Source of the DNA: Levilinea saccharolytica
GTDB lineage: Bacteria; Chloroflexota; Anaerolineae; Anaerolineales; Anaerolineaceae
NCBI RefSeq assembly: GCF_001306035.1
Contig: NZ_LGCM01000035.1
Span: 91,785 to 155,784 of the forward strand
Direction of reading: 5' to 3'
Length of the DNA stretch: 64,000 nt
Part shown: positions 30,450 through 39,463 of the stretch, one piece after another
How the letters are laid out: each line of letters opens with the position of its first letter
How positions within the stretch are numbered: position 1 is the stretch's first letter
Translations under genes and position numbers: made by a program
The notes under the pieces: model-generated
Seen by the model: the letters and a program-made list of their open reading frames with translations, nothing else
Database searches by the model: none
Told to the model about the DNA's origin: nothing

Positions 30450-33164
30450 TCAGCGCCCGCGCCGCCGCAGGGCTTTTTCCAATTCCACCCCGCCGTAAGC
30501 CAGCAGACTGACAGCTAAAATCTCGGCCCAGGCCAAAGCCGAAATCGGCGCAGTATCAAACAGGTGGTTCATCACCGGCAGATAGGTGAAGGCCGCCTGC
30601 AAAACCACCATCGCCCCCACGCCGATCCACACCCAGCGGTTGCTGAACACGCCGATGGCGAACATGGACTGGGTCAGCGAGCGGCAGTTGAACAGATAGA
30701 AGATCATGATCCAGGCCACAGCGTTAATGGCCACCGTGCGCGCCTCGGCCAGCGGGGCCTCACGCAGTATCTGCCATTCATACAGCCCAAACGCGCCCGC
30801 CATCACCAGCAGCCCCACAATGACCACCCGACCCAGCAGCACCGGGTTGAGGATGGAAGCGCGCGGGTCGCGCGGTTTGCGCAGCAGGATATCCGGCTCT
30901 TTGGGTTCCAGGGCCAGCACCAACCCCAGCACCCCGCCGATGGTCATGTTGATCCACAGCACCTGAATGGGCAGCACCGGCAGCGGCACGTTGAGGAAGG
31001 TGGCCAGCAGAATGATCAGCCCTAATCCCAAATTGGTGGGCAGCACCCAGGCGATGATCTTGGTCAAGTTGTCAAAGATGCCGCGTCCTTCCTCCACCGC
31101 GGCCTGAATGGTGGCGAAATTGTCATCCGTCAACACCATCTCAGCCGCCTCTTTGGCCACCTCGGTGCCGGTGATGCCCATGGCCACGCCGATATCCGCC
31201 TGCTTGAGGGCTGGGGCGTCGTTGACCCCGTCGCCGGTCATGGCCACCACGTTGCCGCGCGCCTGCAAAGCCTCCACCAAGCGCAGCTTCTGTTCCGGCG
31301 AAACCCGCGCGAACACATCCGTGCGCACTGCCGCCTCGATCAATTCCTCGTCGCTCAGCCGCGCCAACTGTTCCCCGGTCAGCACCTCAGCCTGCGGGCT
31401 GGGGATCATGCCGATCTGGTGGGCGATAGCGCGCGCGGTCAGGGCGTGGTCGCCGGTGATCATCTTCACGCGGATACCGGCCTGCTGACATTTGCGCACG
31501 GCCTCGGCCGTCTCCAGGCGCGGCGGGTCCATCATGCCCTGCAAGCCCAGGAAAGTCAGCCCCTGGGCGTCGCCTTCCCGCACCTGAGTCTGCTCAGCGG
31601 GCAGGTCGCGGCGGGCAAAGGCCAAAACGCGCAGCCCGCGGGCAGCCATTTCATCCACCGCGGTGTGAATGGCGTCCGCATCCAGGGGCGCGGGTTGTCC
31701 GGCCGCGTCCATCGCCTGCACACAGCGCTGCAAAACGGCCTCCACCCCGCCTTTGACGTACAGGCGCTGTCCCTCTGGGAAGGTGTGCAGCGTGCCCATG
31801 TATTGATTCTGCGAATCAAAGGGGATCACATCCACGCGCGGGTGGGCTGCCGCCAAGGCCGCCAGGTCTAACCCCGCCTTGCGCGCCGAAACCAGCAAAG
31901 CCGCCTCGGTGGGGTCGCCGTTGGCGTTCCAACGGCCGTCTTCCAGCACCAGCCCGGCGTCGTTGCACAGCGCCCCCGCGGTCAGCACCTCGCGCAGGGC
32001 GGCGTCATCGGCTAAAGACACCGCCTGATCCTGAACCTGAACTTTTCCCTGCGGGTCGTAACCCAATCCACTGAAGGTATAGCAGGCTCGCCCGCCGCCG
32101 CAGCGTTCCAGCGCGCCCAATGCCTGCTGCACGGTCATCTGGTTTTGGGTCAGCGTTCCAGTTTTGTCGGAGCAGATCACCGTGACGCTCCCCAGCGATT
32201 CCACCGCGGGCAGCTTGCGGATGATGGCCTGCCGCCGCGCCATGCGCGCCACCCCAATCGCCAGGGTGATGGTCAGCGCCGCGGGCAGCCCTTCGGGGAT
32301 GGCCCCCACCGCCAGGGTGATGGCCGCCAGCATGGCCTCCACCGGCGGATGGCGGTACAGCCCCACGCTGATCAAGAAGGTCAGCGCTGCCAGGGCCAGG
32401 ATGGCATACAGCAGCAGCTTGCTGAAGGCGGCGATGTTGCGGGTGAGCGGGGTTTCCAGGCTGGAAGCCTCGGAGATCAGGCGGGAGATGCGGCCAATTT
32501 CAGTGTTGTCTCCGGTGGCCACCACCACACCCAGACCCTGCCCGGCGGTGACGAAGGTGGCCGCGTAAGCCATGTTGCGCCGTTCCGCCAACATCAGCTC
32601 CTCGGGTAAATCATCCTCATGGTGTTTCAGCACCGGAACGGATTCACCCGTCAGCGCAGCTTCGGCCAGCTGCAAATCGCGCACGCGCAGCAGGCGCAGA
32701 TCCGCAGGGATTTTATCGCCTGCCGCCAGCAGCACCATATCCCCCGGCACCAATTCTTCGGCGGGAATGCGGCGCTGTTCCCCCGCCCGCAGCACAATGG
32801 CTTCGGTGGACATGGCCTGCGTCAGGGCTTCAATCGCCCGTTCCGCGCGGGCTTCCTGCAGGTAACCGATCAGGGCGTTGATCAGCACCACCCCAAAAAT
32901 GACCGCCCCGTCCACCACGCTTTTCAGCACCGCTGTCACCAACGCCGCGGCGATGAGGATGTACAGCAAGGGGTTGTTAAACTGCGCCAAAAAGCGCATC
33001 AGCGCGCTCTTACGCTGACGCGGGGTCAGCCGATTCGATCCAAAATGCTTGCTGCGCCGTTCCGCCTCAAAGCGGTCCAACCCGCGCTCTACGTTGCTGT
33101 CTAAAAGCCGTACCACTTCCGCAGCCGGAAGATGATGCCAATGTTTGCCCAGCAATGTTTGCAT
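30450..33164 (-). CDS. P-type cation-transporting ATPase (P2/PMR1-like)
   Basis: The 904-residue protein has an N-terminal cation-ATPase domain, TGES actuator motif (ALTGESVPV), phosphorylation site DKTGTLTQNQMTV, TGDHALTA, the hinge MTGDGVNDAPALKQADIGVAMG and C-terminal helices. The ion-site helix reads AIPEGLP, the PEGLP form of Ca2+, Na+ or H+ pumps rather than heavy-metal ones; the ion cannot be decided. GGGAGG before ATG 33164 decides the start; a longer reading adds 17 unrelated residues. It has a strong own promoter and probably leads the reductase and small peptide genes. Confidence 0.94.
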   Translation of the reverse strand: MQTLLGKHWHHLPAAEVVRLLDSNVERGLDRFEAERRSKHFGSNRLTPRQRKSALMRFLAQFNNPLLYILIAAALVTAVLKSVVDGAVIFGVVLINALIGYLQEARAERAIEALTQAMSTEAIVLRAGEQRRIPAEELVPGDMVLLAAGDKIPADLRLLRVRDLQLAEAALTGESVPVLKHHEDDLPEELMLAERRNMAYAATFVTAGQGLGVVVATGDNTEIGRISRLISEASSLETPLTRNIAAFSKLLLYAILALAALTFLISVGLYRHPPVEAMLAAITLAVGAIPEGLPAALTITLAIGVARMARRQAIIRKLPAVESLGSVTVICSDKTGTLTQNQMTVQQALGALERCGGGRACYTFSGLGYDPQGKVQVQDQAVSLADDAALREVLTAGALCNDAGLVLEDGRWNANGDPTEAALLVSARKAGLDLAALAAAHPRVDVIPFDSQNQYMGTLHTFPEGQRLYVKGGVEAVLQRCVQAMDAAGQPAPLDADAIHTAVDEMAARGLRVLAFARRDLPAEQTQVREGDAQGLTFLGLQGMMDPPRLETAEAVRKCQQAGIRVKMITGDHALTARAIAHQIGMIPSPQAEVLTGEQLARLSDEELIEAAVRTDVFARVSPEQKLRLVEALQARGNVVAMTGDGVNDAPALKQADIGVAMGITGTEVAKEAAEMVLTDDNFATIQAAVEEGRGIFDNLTKIIAWVLPTNLGLGLIILLATFLNVPLPVLPIQVLWINMTIGGVLGLVLALEPKEPDILLRKPRDPRASILNPVLLGRVVIVGLLVMAGAFGLYEWQILREAPLAEARTVAINAVAWIMIFYLFNCRSLTQSMFAIGVFSNRWVWIGVGAMVVLQAAFTYLPVMNHLFDTAPISALAWAEILAVSLLAYGGVELEKALRRRGR

Positions 33165-33197
33165 ACCTGCCTCCCAATGGGATTTCTCGCCTGATGA

Positions 33198-33226
33198 AGT
33201 ATACAAACCTCTCACAAAGCTTACAA
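33198..33226 (-). promoter_or_regulatory. Strong sigma-70-type promoter of the P-type ATPase gene
   Basis: Minus strand TTGTAA (33221-33226), 17 bases, TATACT (33198-33203), 33 bases upstream of the start codon. Confidence 0.75.
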
Positions 33227-33264
33227 ATAAAAACCGGCCAGGGGTTATACAGGTTCGGCCGGTT
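33225..33264 (-). terminator. Terminator after the Lrp gene
   Basis: AACCGGCC (33232-33239) pairs with GGCCGGTT (33257-33264); on the minus strand the stem is followed by TTTTTATTT (33225-33233). Its T-tail touches the ATPase promoter, so both units are tightly packed. Confidence 0.85.
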
Positions 33265-33294
33265 CGTGGGTTTTAATGAAAAAGGGAGGGCTGC

Positions 33295-33789
33295 TTAGGA
33301 AATCGGCTCCGAGCGGCAGTTGGATTGAGGGATTTGCCAGTCATACACATTCTTAATCACCAGCGGCACAATCATGGTGGTGGTGCGCAGCACCCCGGTC
33401 ACTTTGCCGATGGTTTCGGTGACGAAAAAGTGCAGCTCTTCGTTGGAACGCGCCACCACCTGAATGGATACGTCGGTTTCGCCCATCGAACAGGCCACAT
33501 ACGTCACCTGCTCATAGGTACTCAGGTGGCGCGCCACGGTCAGCACCTGCCCCGGCTCCACCACAATGAACACGTCCGCCGTCACCGTGTACCCCAGCGC
33601 GCGCGGGCTGGAAATGGCCGAAATGCGGATGAAACCCTGGCGCACCAGGCGTTCCTTGCGGTAGCGCACGGCGCGTTCGGTCAGCGTACCCAGGCGCGCG
33701 GCAATCTCGGCGCAGGACAGTTCGCCGTTTTCAACCAGCAAATCGGCGATTCGCTTATCAATCTCATCAATTTGCGGTGAACGCTGCAT
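33295..33789 (-). CDS. Lrp/AsnC-family transcriptional regulator
   Basis: The 164-residue protein has an N-terminal winged helix (about 5-62; ENGELSCAEIAARLG and ERAVRYRKERL) and a C-terminal RAM ligand-binding domain (about 70-150; DVFIVVEPGQVL, VACSMGETDVSIQVVA). Members sense amino acids or other small molecules and wrap DNA as octamers. AAAGGA precedes the ATG. It is divergent from the sugar ABC operon, and the TnTACAA repeats in the shared intergenic region are a possible binding site. Confidence 0.9.
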   Translation of the reverse strand: MQRSPQIDEIDKRIADLLVENGELSCAEIAARLGTLTERAVRYRKERLVRQGFIRISAISSPRALGYTVTADVFIVVEPGQVLTVARHLSTYEQVTYVACSMGETDVSIQVVARSNEELHFFVTETIGKVTGVLRTTTMIVPLVIKNVYDWQIPQSNCRSEPIS

Positions 33790-33918
33790 CGTCTAAGTTC
33801 CTTTCCGAATTTCCATGTTGATACCAGTATAGCACGATGAGCCAGACGCGTATATGCCAAAAGTGAGGGATTTTTGAATGTGTGCTCCCATTTTCTTGCC
33901 AGGGCAGGGGCGGGGGAT

Positions 33919-33960
33919 GTACAAGTTGGTTTACAAATATTGTACAAAAACATTATACAA
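33919..33960. repeat. Four phased TnTACAA repeats upstream of the sugar ABC promoter
   Basis: TGTACAA (33919), TTTACAA (33930), TGTACAA (33941) and TATACAA (33954) run in the same direction at steps of 11, 11 and 13 bases, close to one helical turn, and end 14 bases before the -35 box. They could be an operator array, UP-like element or initiator-type boxes. Confidence 0.5.
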
Positions 33961-33974
33961 AGCCGCGCGTTGGT

Positions 33975-34003
33975 TTGACTTTGCCCCTCGCCCCGCGCAT
34001 AAT
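33975..34003 (+). promoter_or_regulatory. Promoter of the sugar ABC operon
   Basis: TTGACT (33975-33980), 17 bases, CATAAT (33998-34003). Downstream of the predicted start, GTAAACGTAAAC (34029-34040) forms a tandem repeat that may be an operator half-site pair. Confidence 0.65.
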
Positions 34004-34077
34004 AGCCCTATACATGAACATTTTACAGGTAAACGTAAACAAACACTATTAGAGGAACCAAGAGGAGAAACAAGATC

Positions 34078-34176
34078 ATGAAAAGCACCCGCAAGACCCT
34101 GATCGGAACGTTGATTGTATTGAGCCTGGTATTGGCAGCCTGCGCTCCCGAACAAACAAGGAGGAACACTCGATGA
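34078..34176 (+). pseudogene. Remnant of a sugar-binding lipoprotein gene (signal peptide only)
   Basis: ATG at 34078 after AAGAGGAG encodes a basic start (MKSTRKT), a hydrophobic core and the lipobox LVLAACAPE, then the frame meets TGA after 32 codons. This is the export signal and acylation site of an ABC solute-binding lipoprotein, but the roughly 400-residue binding domain is absent. The last codons are the ribosome site of the next gene (AAGGAGG), and the stop overlaps its ATG. Position directly before two MalF/MalG-type permeases is where a binding protein is expected. An internal deletion, real or from assembly, is the best reading; a functional 32-residue lipopeptide is the alternative. 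Confidence 0.75.
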
Positions 34177-35177
34177 TACCGAATGAAGTTCTCGTCAAGA
34201 GCCTGACCGAAGTTGGGACCACGGTGCTGTACGTCCTGATCGGAACGGCGATTCTGGAGGCGGTGCTGTACCTGGTGCTGATGCGCTGGTTAAAGTACCG
34301 CTATGCGCTGCCGTTTATGCTGCTGGCCCCGGCAATTGTGGGGTTGGCGACGCTGACCATCTACCCCTTGCTGTGGGAGCTGCGCCTGTCCTTCACCAAT
34401 ATGAGCCTGCGGGCCTTCAAAGACCCCCAGTTCATTGGGCTGACCAACTACGTGCGCGTGTTCACCGAACCCGTGCTGAAGCAGACGTACTTCTTCCCCT
34501 TACTGGGACGCACGGTCTTGTGGACCTTGATTAACGTCATGTTCCACGTGATCGGTGGTATGGTGCTGGCTCTCTTGCTGAACCGGCCCATGCGCGGAAA
34601 AGGCATTTACCGCATGTTCCTGATCATCCCCTGGGCCGTCCCGCAGGTGATCGCGGTTTTGGCCTGGCGCGGCGAATTTCACTATGAATTTGGCTTCATC
34701 AACATTATCCTGCGCCAACTGGGAATGACTCCGGTGCAGTGGCTCAGCGACCCCACCGCTAACTTCCTGGCGATGTGTATCACCAATATCTGGCTGGGCA
34801 TTCCCTTCATGATGGTGATTTTGCTGGGCGGACTGCAAAGCATCGCGGGGGATTACTACGAGGCGGCGGAAATTGACGGCGCCAACGGCTGGCAGAAATT
34901 CTGGATGGTGACGGTTCCTCTGATGCGGCCGGTGACCACGCCGGTGATCATTTTGGGCACGGTGTGGACGTTTAACAACTTCAATATTCCCTTCTTCATC
35001 AACCAGAATGAATTGGAAAGCTCGGATATTCTGGTGACGGGGTTGTTCCGAGCAGCGTTCCAATATAACCGTTACGGCTTTTCGGCGGCCTTTGCTTTTG
35101 TAATATTCGGCATCCTGCTGGCATACAGCATTTTCTACCTTAAGACCACGGGTGGGCTGAAAGGAGCGACAGAATGA
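34173..35177 (+). CDS. ABC sugar transporter permease, MalF type
   Basis: The 334-residue protein has about seven to eight membrane helices and the cytoplasmic EAA loop EAAEIDGANGWQKFWMVTVP (about 230-249) that docks the ATPase. The N-terminal helix pair before the core is MalF-like. AAGGAGG precedes the ATG at good spacing. It overlaps the binding-protein stub and the next permease by four bases at each end. Substrate is inferred as maltodextrin from the following GH57 amylase. No ATPase gene is nearby, so a shared MsmK/UgpC-like ATPase elsewhere is expected. Confidence 0.9.
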   Translation: MIPNEVLVKSLTEVGTTVLYVLIGTAILEAVLYLVLMRWLKYRYALPFMLLAPAIVGLATLTIYPLLWELRLSFTNMSLRAFKDPQFIGLTNYVRVFTEPVLKQTYFFPLLGRTVLWTLINVMFHVIGGMVLALLLNRPMRGKGIYRMFLIIPWAVPQVIAVLAWRGEFHYEFGFINIILRQLGMTPVQWLSDPTANFLAMCITNIWLGIPFMMVILLGGLQSIAGDYYEAAEIDGANGWQKFWMVTVPLMRPVTTPVIILGTVWTFNNFNIPFFINQNELESSDILVTGLFRAAFQYNRYGFSAAFAFVIFGILLAYSIFYLKTTGGLKGATE

Positions 35178-36064
35178 CCCAGGCTACTGCTGTTTCGAAG
35201 AAACGCAAACGCTCGTTCTTTTACAGCGGGCGCGAGGACAGCCCCTTTAAACGGCTGATGATCCATGCGGCGCTGTGGTTTGCCTGCTTAATCGCCATTT
35301 ACCCCATCCTGCGCATCATCAGCGTGTCGCTGCGGCCTGGCAATACCCTGCTGTCCACCGATCTGGCGTTGATCCCAGATGGGGCCACACTGGAATCGTA
35401 CCGGATCATGCTGTTTGATAAGCCCTTCCTCTCCTGGCTGTGGAACAGTCTGATGATCACGGTGGCGACGGCGGTTATCGGCGTGATCCTGGCGGCGACC
35501 TCGGCTTATGCTTTCTCGCGCCACAAGTTCCCCGGCCGCGCGGTGGGGTTGGTGTTCCTGCTGACCACGCAGATCATTCCGGCGGCGATGATGATCGTGC
35601 CGATTTACATCCTGGCCATCCAGCTGGAACTGGTGGGCACCTACCGGGGGTTGGTGATCGCCTACGCGGTGACGGCGGTGCCTTTCAGCATCTGGATTCT
35701 GAAAGGCTACTACGACACCATTCCGATTGATTTGGAAGAAGCGGCGCGAATTGACGGCTGTTCGGAATTGGAAGCTTTCTGGCGAATTCTGCTGCCGCTT
35801 TCCACCCCGGCTCTGGCGATTGTGTTCCTCTTCAACTTCACCACGGCCTGGAACGATTACCTGTTGGCGCGGGTGATGCTGGGATCGCAGGAGAATTTGC
35901 TCACCTGGCCGTTGGGCTTGCAGCGTTTGCAGGGGCAATTCCTGACCCAGTGGGGGCAGTTCTCGGCCTCTTCAGTGATGGTGGCCATCCCGGTGATGCT
36001 GCTGTTCCTGTACACGTCCAAATGGCTGATCTCCGGTCTGACCCTGGGCAGCGTGAAGGGGTAG
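35174..36064 (+). CDS. ABC sugar transporter permease, MalG type
   Basis: The 296-residue protein has six membrane helices and the EAA loop EEAARIDGCSELEAFWRILLP (residues about 191-211, minus its first residue the standard EAA box). It starts in a four-base ATGA overlap with the MalF-type gene. The C-terminus ends with LTLGSVKG, as in maltose/multiple-sugar permeases. It pairs with the MalF-type subunit to form the membrane channel of the importer. Confidence 0.9.
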   Translation: MTQATAVSKKRKRSFFYSGREDSPFKRLMIHAALWFACLIAIYPILRIISVSLRPGNTLLSTDLALIPDGATLESYRIMLFDKPFLSWLWNSLMITVATAVIGVILAATSAYAFSRHKFPGRAVGLVFLLTTQIIPAAMMIVPIYILAIQLELVGTYRGLVIAYAVTAVPFSIWILKGYYDTIPIDLEEAARIDGCSELEAFWRILLPLSTPALAIVFLFNFTTAWNDYLLARVMLGSQENLLTWPLGLQRLQGQFLTQWGQFSASSVMVAIPVMLLFLYTSKWLISGLTLGSVKG

Positions 36065-36122
36065 GCGAGCGGCTGTTGGATGGATGCGCTGTGAAAACCA
36101 AGTGTACCTGTTAACCTGTGCG

Positions 36123-36146
36123 GAGCCGCCTGTGAAAAGGCGGCTC
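36123..36146 (+). terminator. Intercistronic hairpin between malG-type and GH57 genes
   Basis: GAGCCGCCT (36123-36131) pairs with AGGCGGCTC (36138-36146) around six bases. Only TGCTTGCC follows, so it may attenuate or protect the mRNA rather than terminate fully. Confidence 0.45.
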
Positions 36147-36228
36147 TGCTTGCCTGCTGACGGCTATTCGGCGGTTTTGGGCTGCGAAGAACGGCGGTGA
36201 AGCAGGCTTCTGAAGAGAAGGAGTGTGG

Positions 36229-39200
36229 ATGATGAAGAATCTATTTCGCTTATTTGCGGTGACGGTGCTGTTCAGCATGCTGCTTTCGGCTTGCGGCGGC
36301 GGGGCGGCTGTGCCCAGCCCGGCCCCCAGCCCAGCGCCAACCGAGGCGGCGGCCCCCACGGAGGCGGCTAAGCCCGACGAGGATGTACTGTATTTGAATC
36401 TGGTTTGGCACCAGCACCAGCCGCTGTATTACAAAGACACAGATGGGGTCTACACCCGCCCGTGGGTGCGGGCGCACGCCACCAAAGACTATTACGACAT
36501 GACGGCGATGGTGGAGGCTTACCCCAACGTGCATGTCACCGTCAACCTGACGCCGGTGCTCCTGCGCCAGTTGGACGACTTTATCCAGAACGGGGCCAAA
36601 GATTACTACTGGGTGCTGGCCGAAAAGCCGGCGGCGGAACTGAGCGCGGAAGAGAAGGATTTCATCGTGCGGCGCTTTTTTGACGCCAATTGGGATCAGA
36701 TGATCGCGCGCTTCCCGCGTTATCAGGAACTGCTGCAAAAGCGCGGCGGCACGGACGAGGCGGATTACGCCGCGGCGGTGGAAAACTTCAGCGAGCAGGA
36801 TTTCCGCGACTTGCAGATCTGGTTTAACCTGGCGTGGTTTGACCCGGATTTCCTGGCCGAAGAGCCGCTGAAAGGCCTGGTGGAAAAGGGGCGGGATTTC
36901 AGCGAGGCGGATAAAGAGATTCTCTTTGCCCAGGTGCGCAAGGTGATGGCGGAGATTATCCCCCTGCACCGGCGGCTGCAGGACAGCGGGCAGATTGAAG
37001 TGATCACCACACCCTACGCCCACCCGATTTTGCCCCTGATTTACGACACCAATCTCGCGCTGGTGGGCAACCCGGCGGCCGAGATGCCGGCGCGCTTCTC
37101 GTGGCCGAATGACGCCATCGCCCACTTGCAGCGCAGTGTGGAAATTTATGAAAGCAATTTTGGCCGGGCGCCGCGCGGTTTGTGGCCGGGCGAAGGCTCG
37201 GTGGCGCAGGAAGTGGTTCCGCTGATCGCACGGGCGGGTTATCAGTGGATGGGCACGGGTGAACCGGTGCTGGCGCAGTCCTTGGGGCTGGGCAGCTTTA
37301 CGCGCGATTCGAAGGAGACGGTGGTGGAGGCCGATACCCTTTACCGGCCCTACTACGTCAGCGGCCCGAAGGGCGAGCGCGCGGCGGTCTTCTTCCGCGA
37401 CGGCAACCTTTCGGATAAGCTGGGGTTCGAATATTCCAAGCTGGACGGCGAAGCCGCAGCGGACAACTTTATGGAGCGGCTGGAAAATATCCGCGCGCGC
37501 TTGAAGGAACAGGGCGAGCCGGGGCCGCACGTGGTGAGCGTGATTTTGGACGGCGAGAACGCCTGGGAATACTACCCCAATGACGGCAAGGCTTTCCTGC
37601 ACGGCATGTACCAGCGGCTGAACGAGAGCCAGACCATCCGCACGATTACCCCGTCGGAATACCTGGCGCTGTACCCGGAGCAGCGGGAAATTGAGAAACT
37701 TTTCCCCGGGGCGTGGTTCAGCCCCAATTACGACACCTGGATTGGAGAGAGCGAAGAGAAAGCTGCCTGGGATTACCTGGTGAAGACGCGCGAATTCCTG
37801 GCGAAATATGACGTGCAAAAGCGGCGCACCACCACGCCTGAAAAATTGGCGCGGGCGCTGGACTTTATGTATCTGGCGGAAGGCTCTGACTGGTTCTGGT
37901 GGTACGGCTCGGATCAGAATTCGGGCGTGGATGAATACTTTGATATGGGCTATCGGGCGCTGCTGGCCGAGGTGTACCGCTCGCTGGAAGAGCCTGTGCC
38001 CGCTTATGTGAATGTGCCCATTCTGCCGGCGCGCCCCGAAGAACCCGCCGCGGCCCTGAACGGAATCTCCACGCCGACGGTGGACGGGCAGGCCGCCGAA
38101 GGGGAATGGGCGCAAGCGGCGCAGTACCGCGCGGCAGGAAAAGAGCTGGATCTGACCCTGGATGCGAAAAATCTGTATCTACGCCTGGGGATGGAGGAAA
38201 AGTGGCCCGCGGACGGCAAGCTGGGCATTTATGTGAATGTGCCGCGGACGGCGGTGACGCAGCCTTTTGCGCGCGGTACGGAGACGACCGAGACGCCCTT
38301 TGTGTTGGGCATCAGCGCTTCACATCTGGTGGAATGGGATGGAAAGCAGGCGCAGATCTTCACCGCGAGTGAAACGGGGTGGGAACCGGCCGCAGCCAGC
38401 CCGGCGGTGTTTAAGTCCGGCGCGGACGGCATTGAAGCCGCGATTGAACTGGCTGCCCTGGGCGAGCTGCAGGCTGGGGATGATTTGCGCGTGGTGGCGC
38501 TGGTTTCGCCCGCGCAGGAGACGATGCCGCACAGCGGGCCAGCGCAGGTGGTCATCCCTGATTTGGGGAACGCCACCCTGGTGCTGGAGGTCAGCGACCC
38601 GGCGGGGGATGACCACGGCCCAGGCAGCTACACCTACCCCACCGACGGGGTGTTTGGCGCAGGGGCTTTTGATCTGAAGACCTTCAGCGTGGCGGTGGAC
38701 GGCAGCACGATGGTGTTCAAGTTCACCTTCAACGGCCCCATCCCCAACCCGTGGGGTTCGCCCAATAACCTGGCGATCCAGACGCTGGATGTGTATGTGG
38801 ATACCGATCCCGGCCAAGGTACGGGCGCGCGGCTGTTGATGCCGGGGCGCAACGCGGCCCTGGCGGCTGGCAGCGGTTGGGATATTGCCTTGTGGGCCGA
38901 GGGCTGGTACCCAGCGGTGGTGGCCGGAGACGCTTTGGGCGGAGAGCCCACGAAGCTGAATGTGGAGATGAAGATCATCGCTGACCCGGCCAACCAGACT
39001 GTGACCTTGCGGGTTCCTAAGGAAGTGTTTGGCGAAGGCGATCCGGCAGCCTGGGGGTACGCGGCGGCGGTGATGAGCCAGGAAGGTTTCCCCTCCACCG
39101 GCGTGTGGCGTATTCGTGATGTAACCAAGGAAGGCGGCCAATGGAAGATTGGAGGCGGCAGCGGAGCCACCAACGAAACGCGCATCCTGGACCTGATTTG

Positions 39201-39321
39201 GCCGGAAGGCGCTGCGCCCACCCAGGAAGAGATGCTGTCTGGCTTTAGCCCCAGCAGCGCGGCCGTGGGTGAACTGACGGCGGATGACTTTGCCCAACTG
39301 CCGCTGATCACCGTGCAGTAA
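36229..39321 (+). CDS. Secreted GH57 alpha-glucan hydrolase lipoprotein (amylopullulanase-like)
   Basis: The protein of 1030 residues begins with a signal peptide and lipobox (MLLSACGG), then a Pro/Ala linker. The GH57 catalytic domain (about 50-600) shows LVWHQHQPLY (motif 1), nucleophile Glu322 in GLWPGEGS and acid/base Asp441 in LDGENAWEYY. Next come a carbohydrate-binding-like domain (about 605-770) and a C-terminal glucodextranase-type domain (about 780-990; LEVSDPAGDDHGPG, VYVDTDPGQGTG). It should cut starch or pullulan outside the cell and feed the adjacent importer. AAGGAG precedes the first ATG of a tandem pair; the second (36232) is equally possible. Confidence 0.9.
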   Translation: MMKNLFRLFAVTVLFSMLLSACGGGAAVPSPAPSPAPTEAAAPTEAAKPDEDVLYLNLVWHQHQPLYYKDTDGVYTRPWVRAHATKDYYDMTAMVEAYPNVHVTVNLTPVLLRQLDDFIQNGAKDYYWVLAEKPAAELSAEEKDFIVRRFFDANWDQMIARFPRYQELLQKRGGTDEADYAAAVENFSEQDFRDLQIWFNLAWFDPDFLAEEPLKGLVEKGRDFSEADKEILFAQVRKVMAEIIPLHRRLQDSGQIEVITTPYAHPILPLIYDTNLALVGNPAAEMPARFSWPNDAIAHLQRSVEIYESNFGRAPRGLWPGEGSVAQEVVPLIARAGYQWMGTGEPVLAQSLGLGSFTRDSKETVVEADTLYRPYYVSGPKGERAAVFFRDGNLSDKLGFEYSKLDGEAAADNFMERLENIRARLKEQGEPGPHVVSVILDGENAWEYYPNDGKAFLHGMYQRLNESQTIRTITPSEYLALYPEQREIEKLFPGAWFSPNYDTWIGESEEKAAWDYLVKTREFLAKYDVQKRRTTTPEKLARALDFMYLAEGSDWFWWYGSDQNSGVDEYFDMGYRALLAEVYRSLEEPVPAYVNVPILPARPEEPAAALNGISTPTVDGQAAEGEWAQAAQYRAAGKELDLTLDAKNLYLRLGMEEKWPADGKLGIYVNVPRTAVTQPFARGTETTETPFVLGISASHLVEWDGKQAQIFTASETGWEPAAASPAVFKSGADGIEAAIELAALGELQAGDDLRVVALVSPAQETMPHSGPAQVVIPDLGNATLVLEVSDPAGDDHGPGSYTYPTDGVFGAGAFDLKTFSVAVDGSTMVFKFTFNGPIPNPWGSPNNLAIQTLDVYVDTDPGQGTGARLLMPGRNAALAAGSGWDIALWAEGWYPAVVAGDALGGEPTKLNVEMKIIADPANQTVTLRVPKEVFGEGDPAAWGYAAAVMSQEGFPSTGVWRIRDVTKEGGQWKIGGGSGATNETRILDLIWPEGAAPTQEEMLSGFSPSSAAVGELTADDFAQLPLITVQ

Positions 39322-39345
39322 GGGCTGTCCCAGGGATACCCATCC

Positions 39346-39378
39346 GAGAGGCCGCGCGGTTGGCGGCCTCTCTTTGTG
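39346..39378 (+). terminator. Terminator after the GH57 gene
   Basis: A ten-bp stem GAGAGGCCGC (39346-39355) with complement at 39363-39372, loop of seven, followed by TTTGTG. Confidence 0.85.
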
Positions 39379-39402
39379 ATGAAAAACCCAGAGATGCAGC
39401 CG

Positions 39403-39411
39403 TGTTACAAT
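39403..39411 (+). promoter_or_regulatory. Extended -10 promoter of the nucleoside kinase gene
   Basis: TGT-TACAAT is an extended -10 element 52 bases before the start codon; no -35 is visible. Confidence 0.45.
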
Positions 39412-39463
39412 TGGGGTACGTATTGGAAAAGATACCCTTTTGGAGAAAGCGGTAGATCACAAA

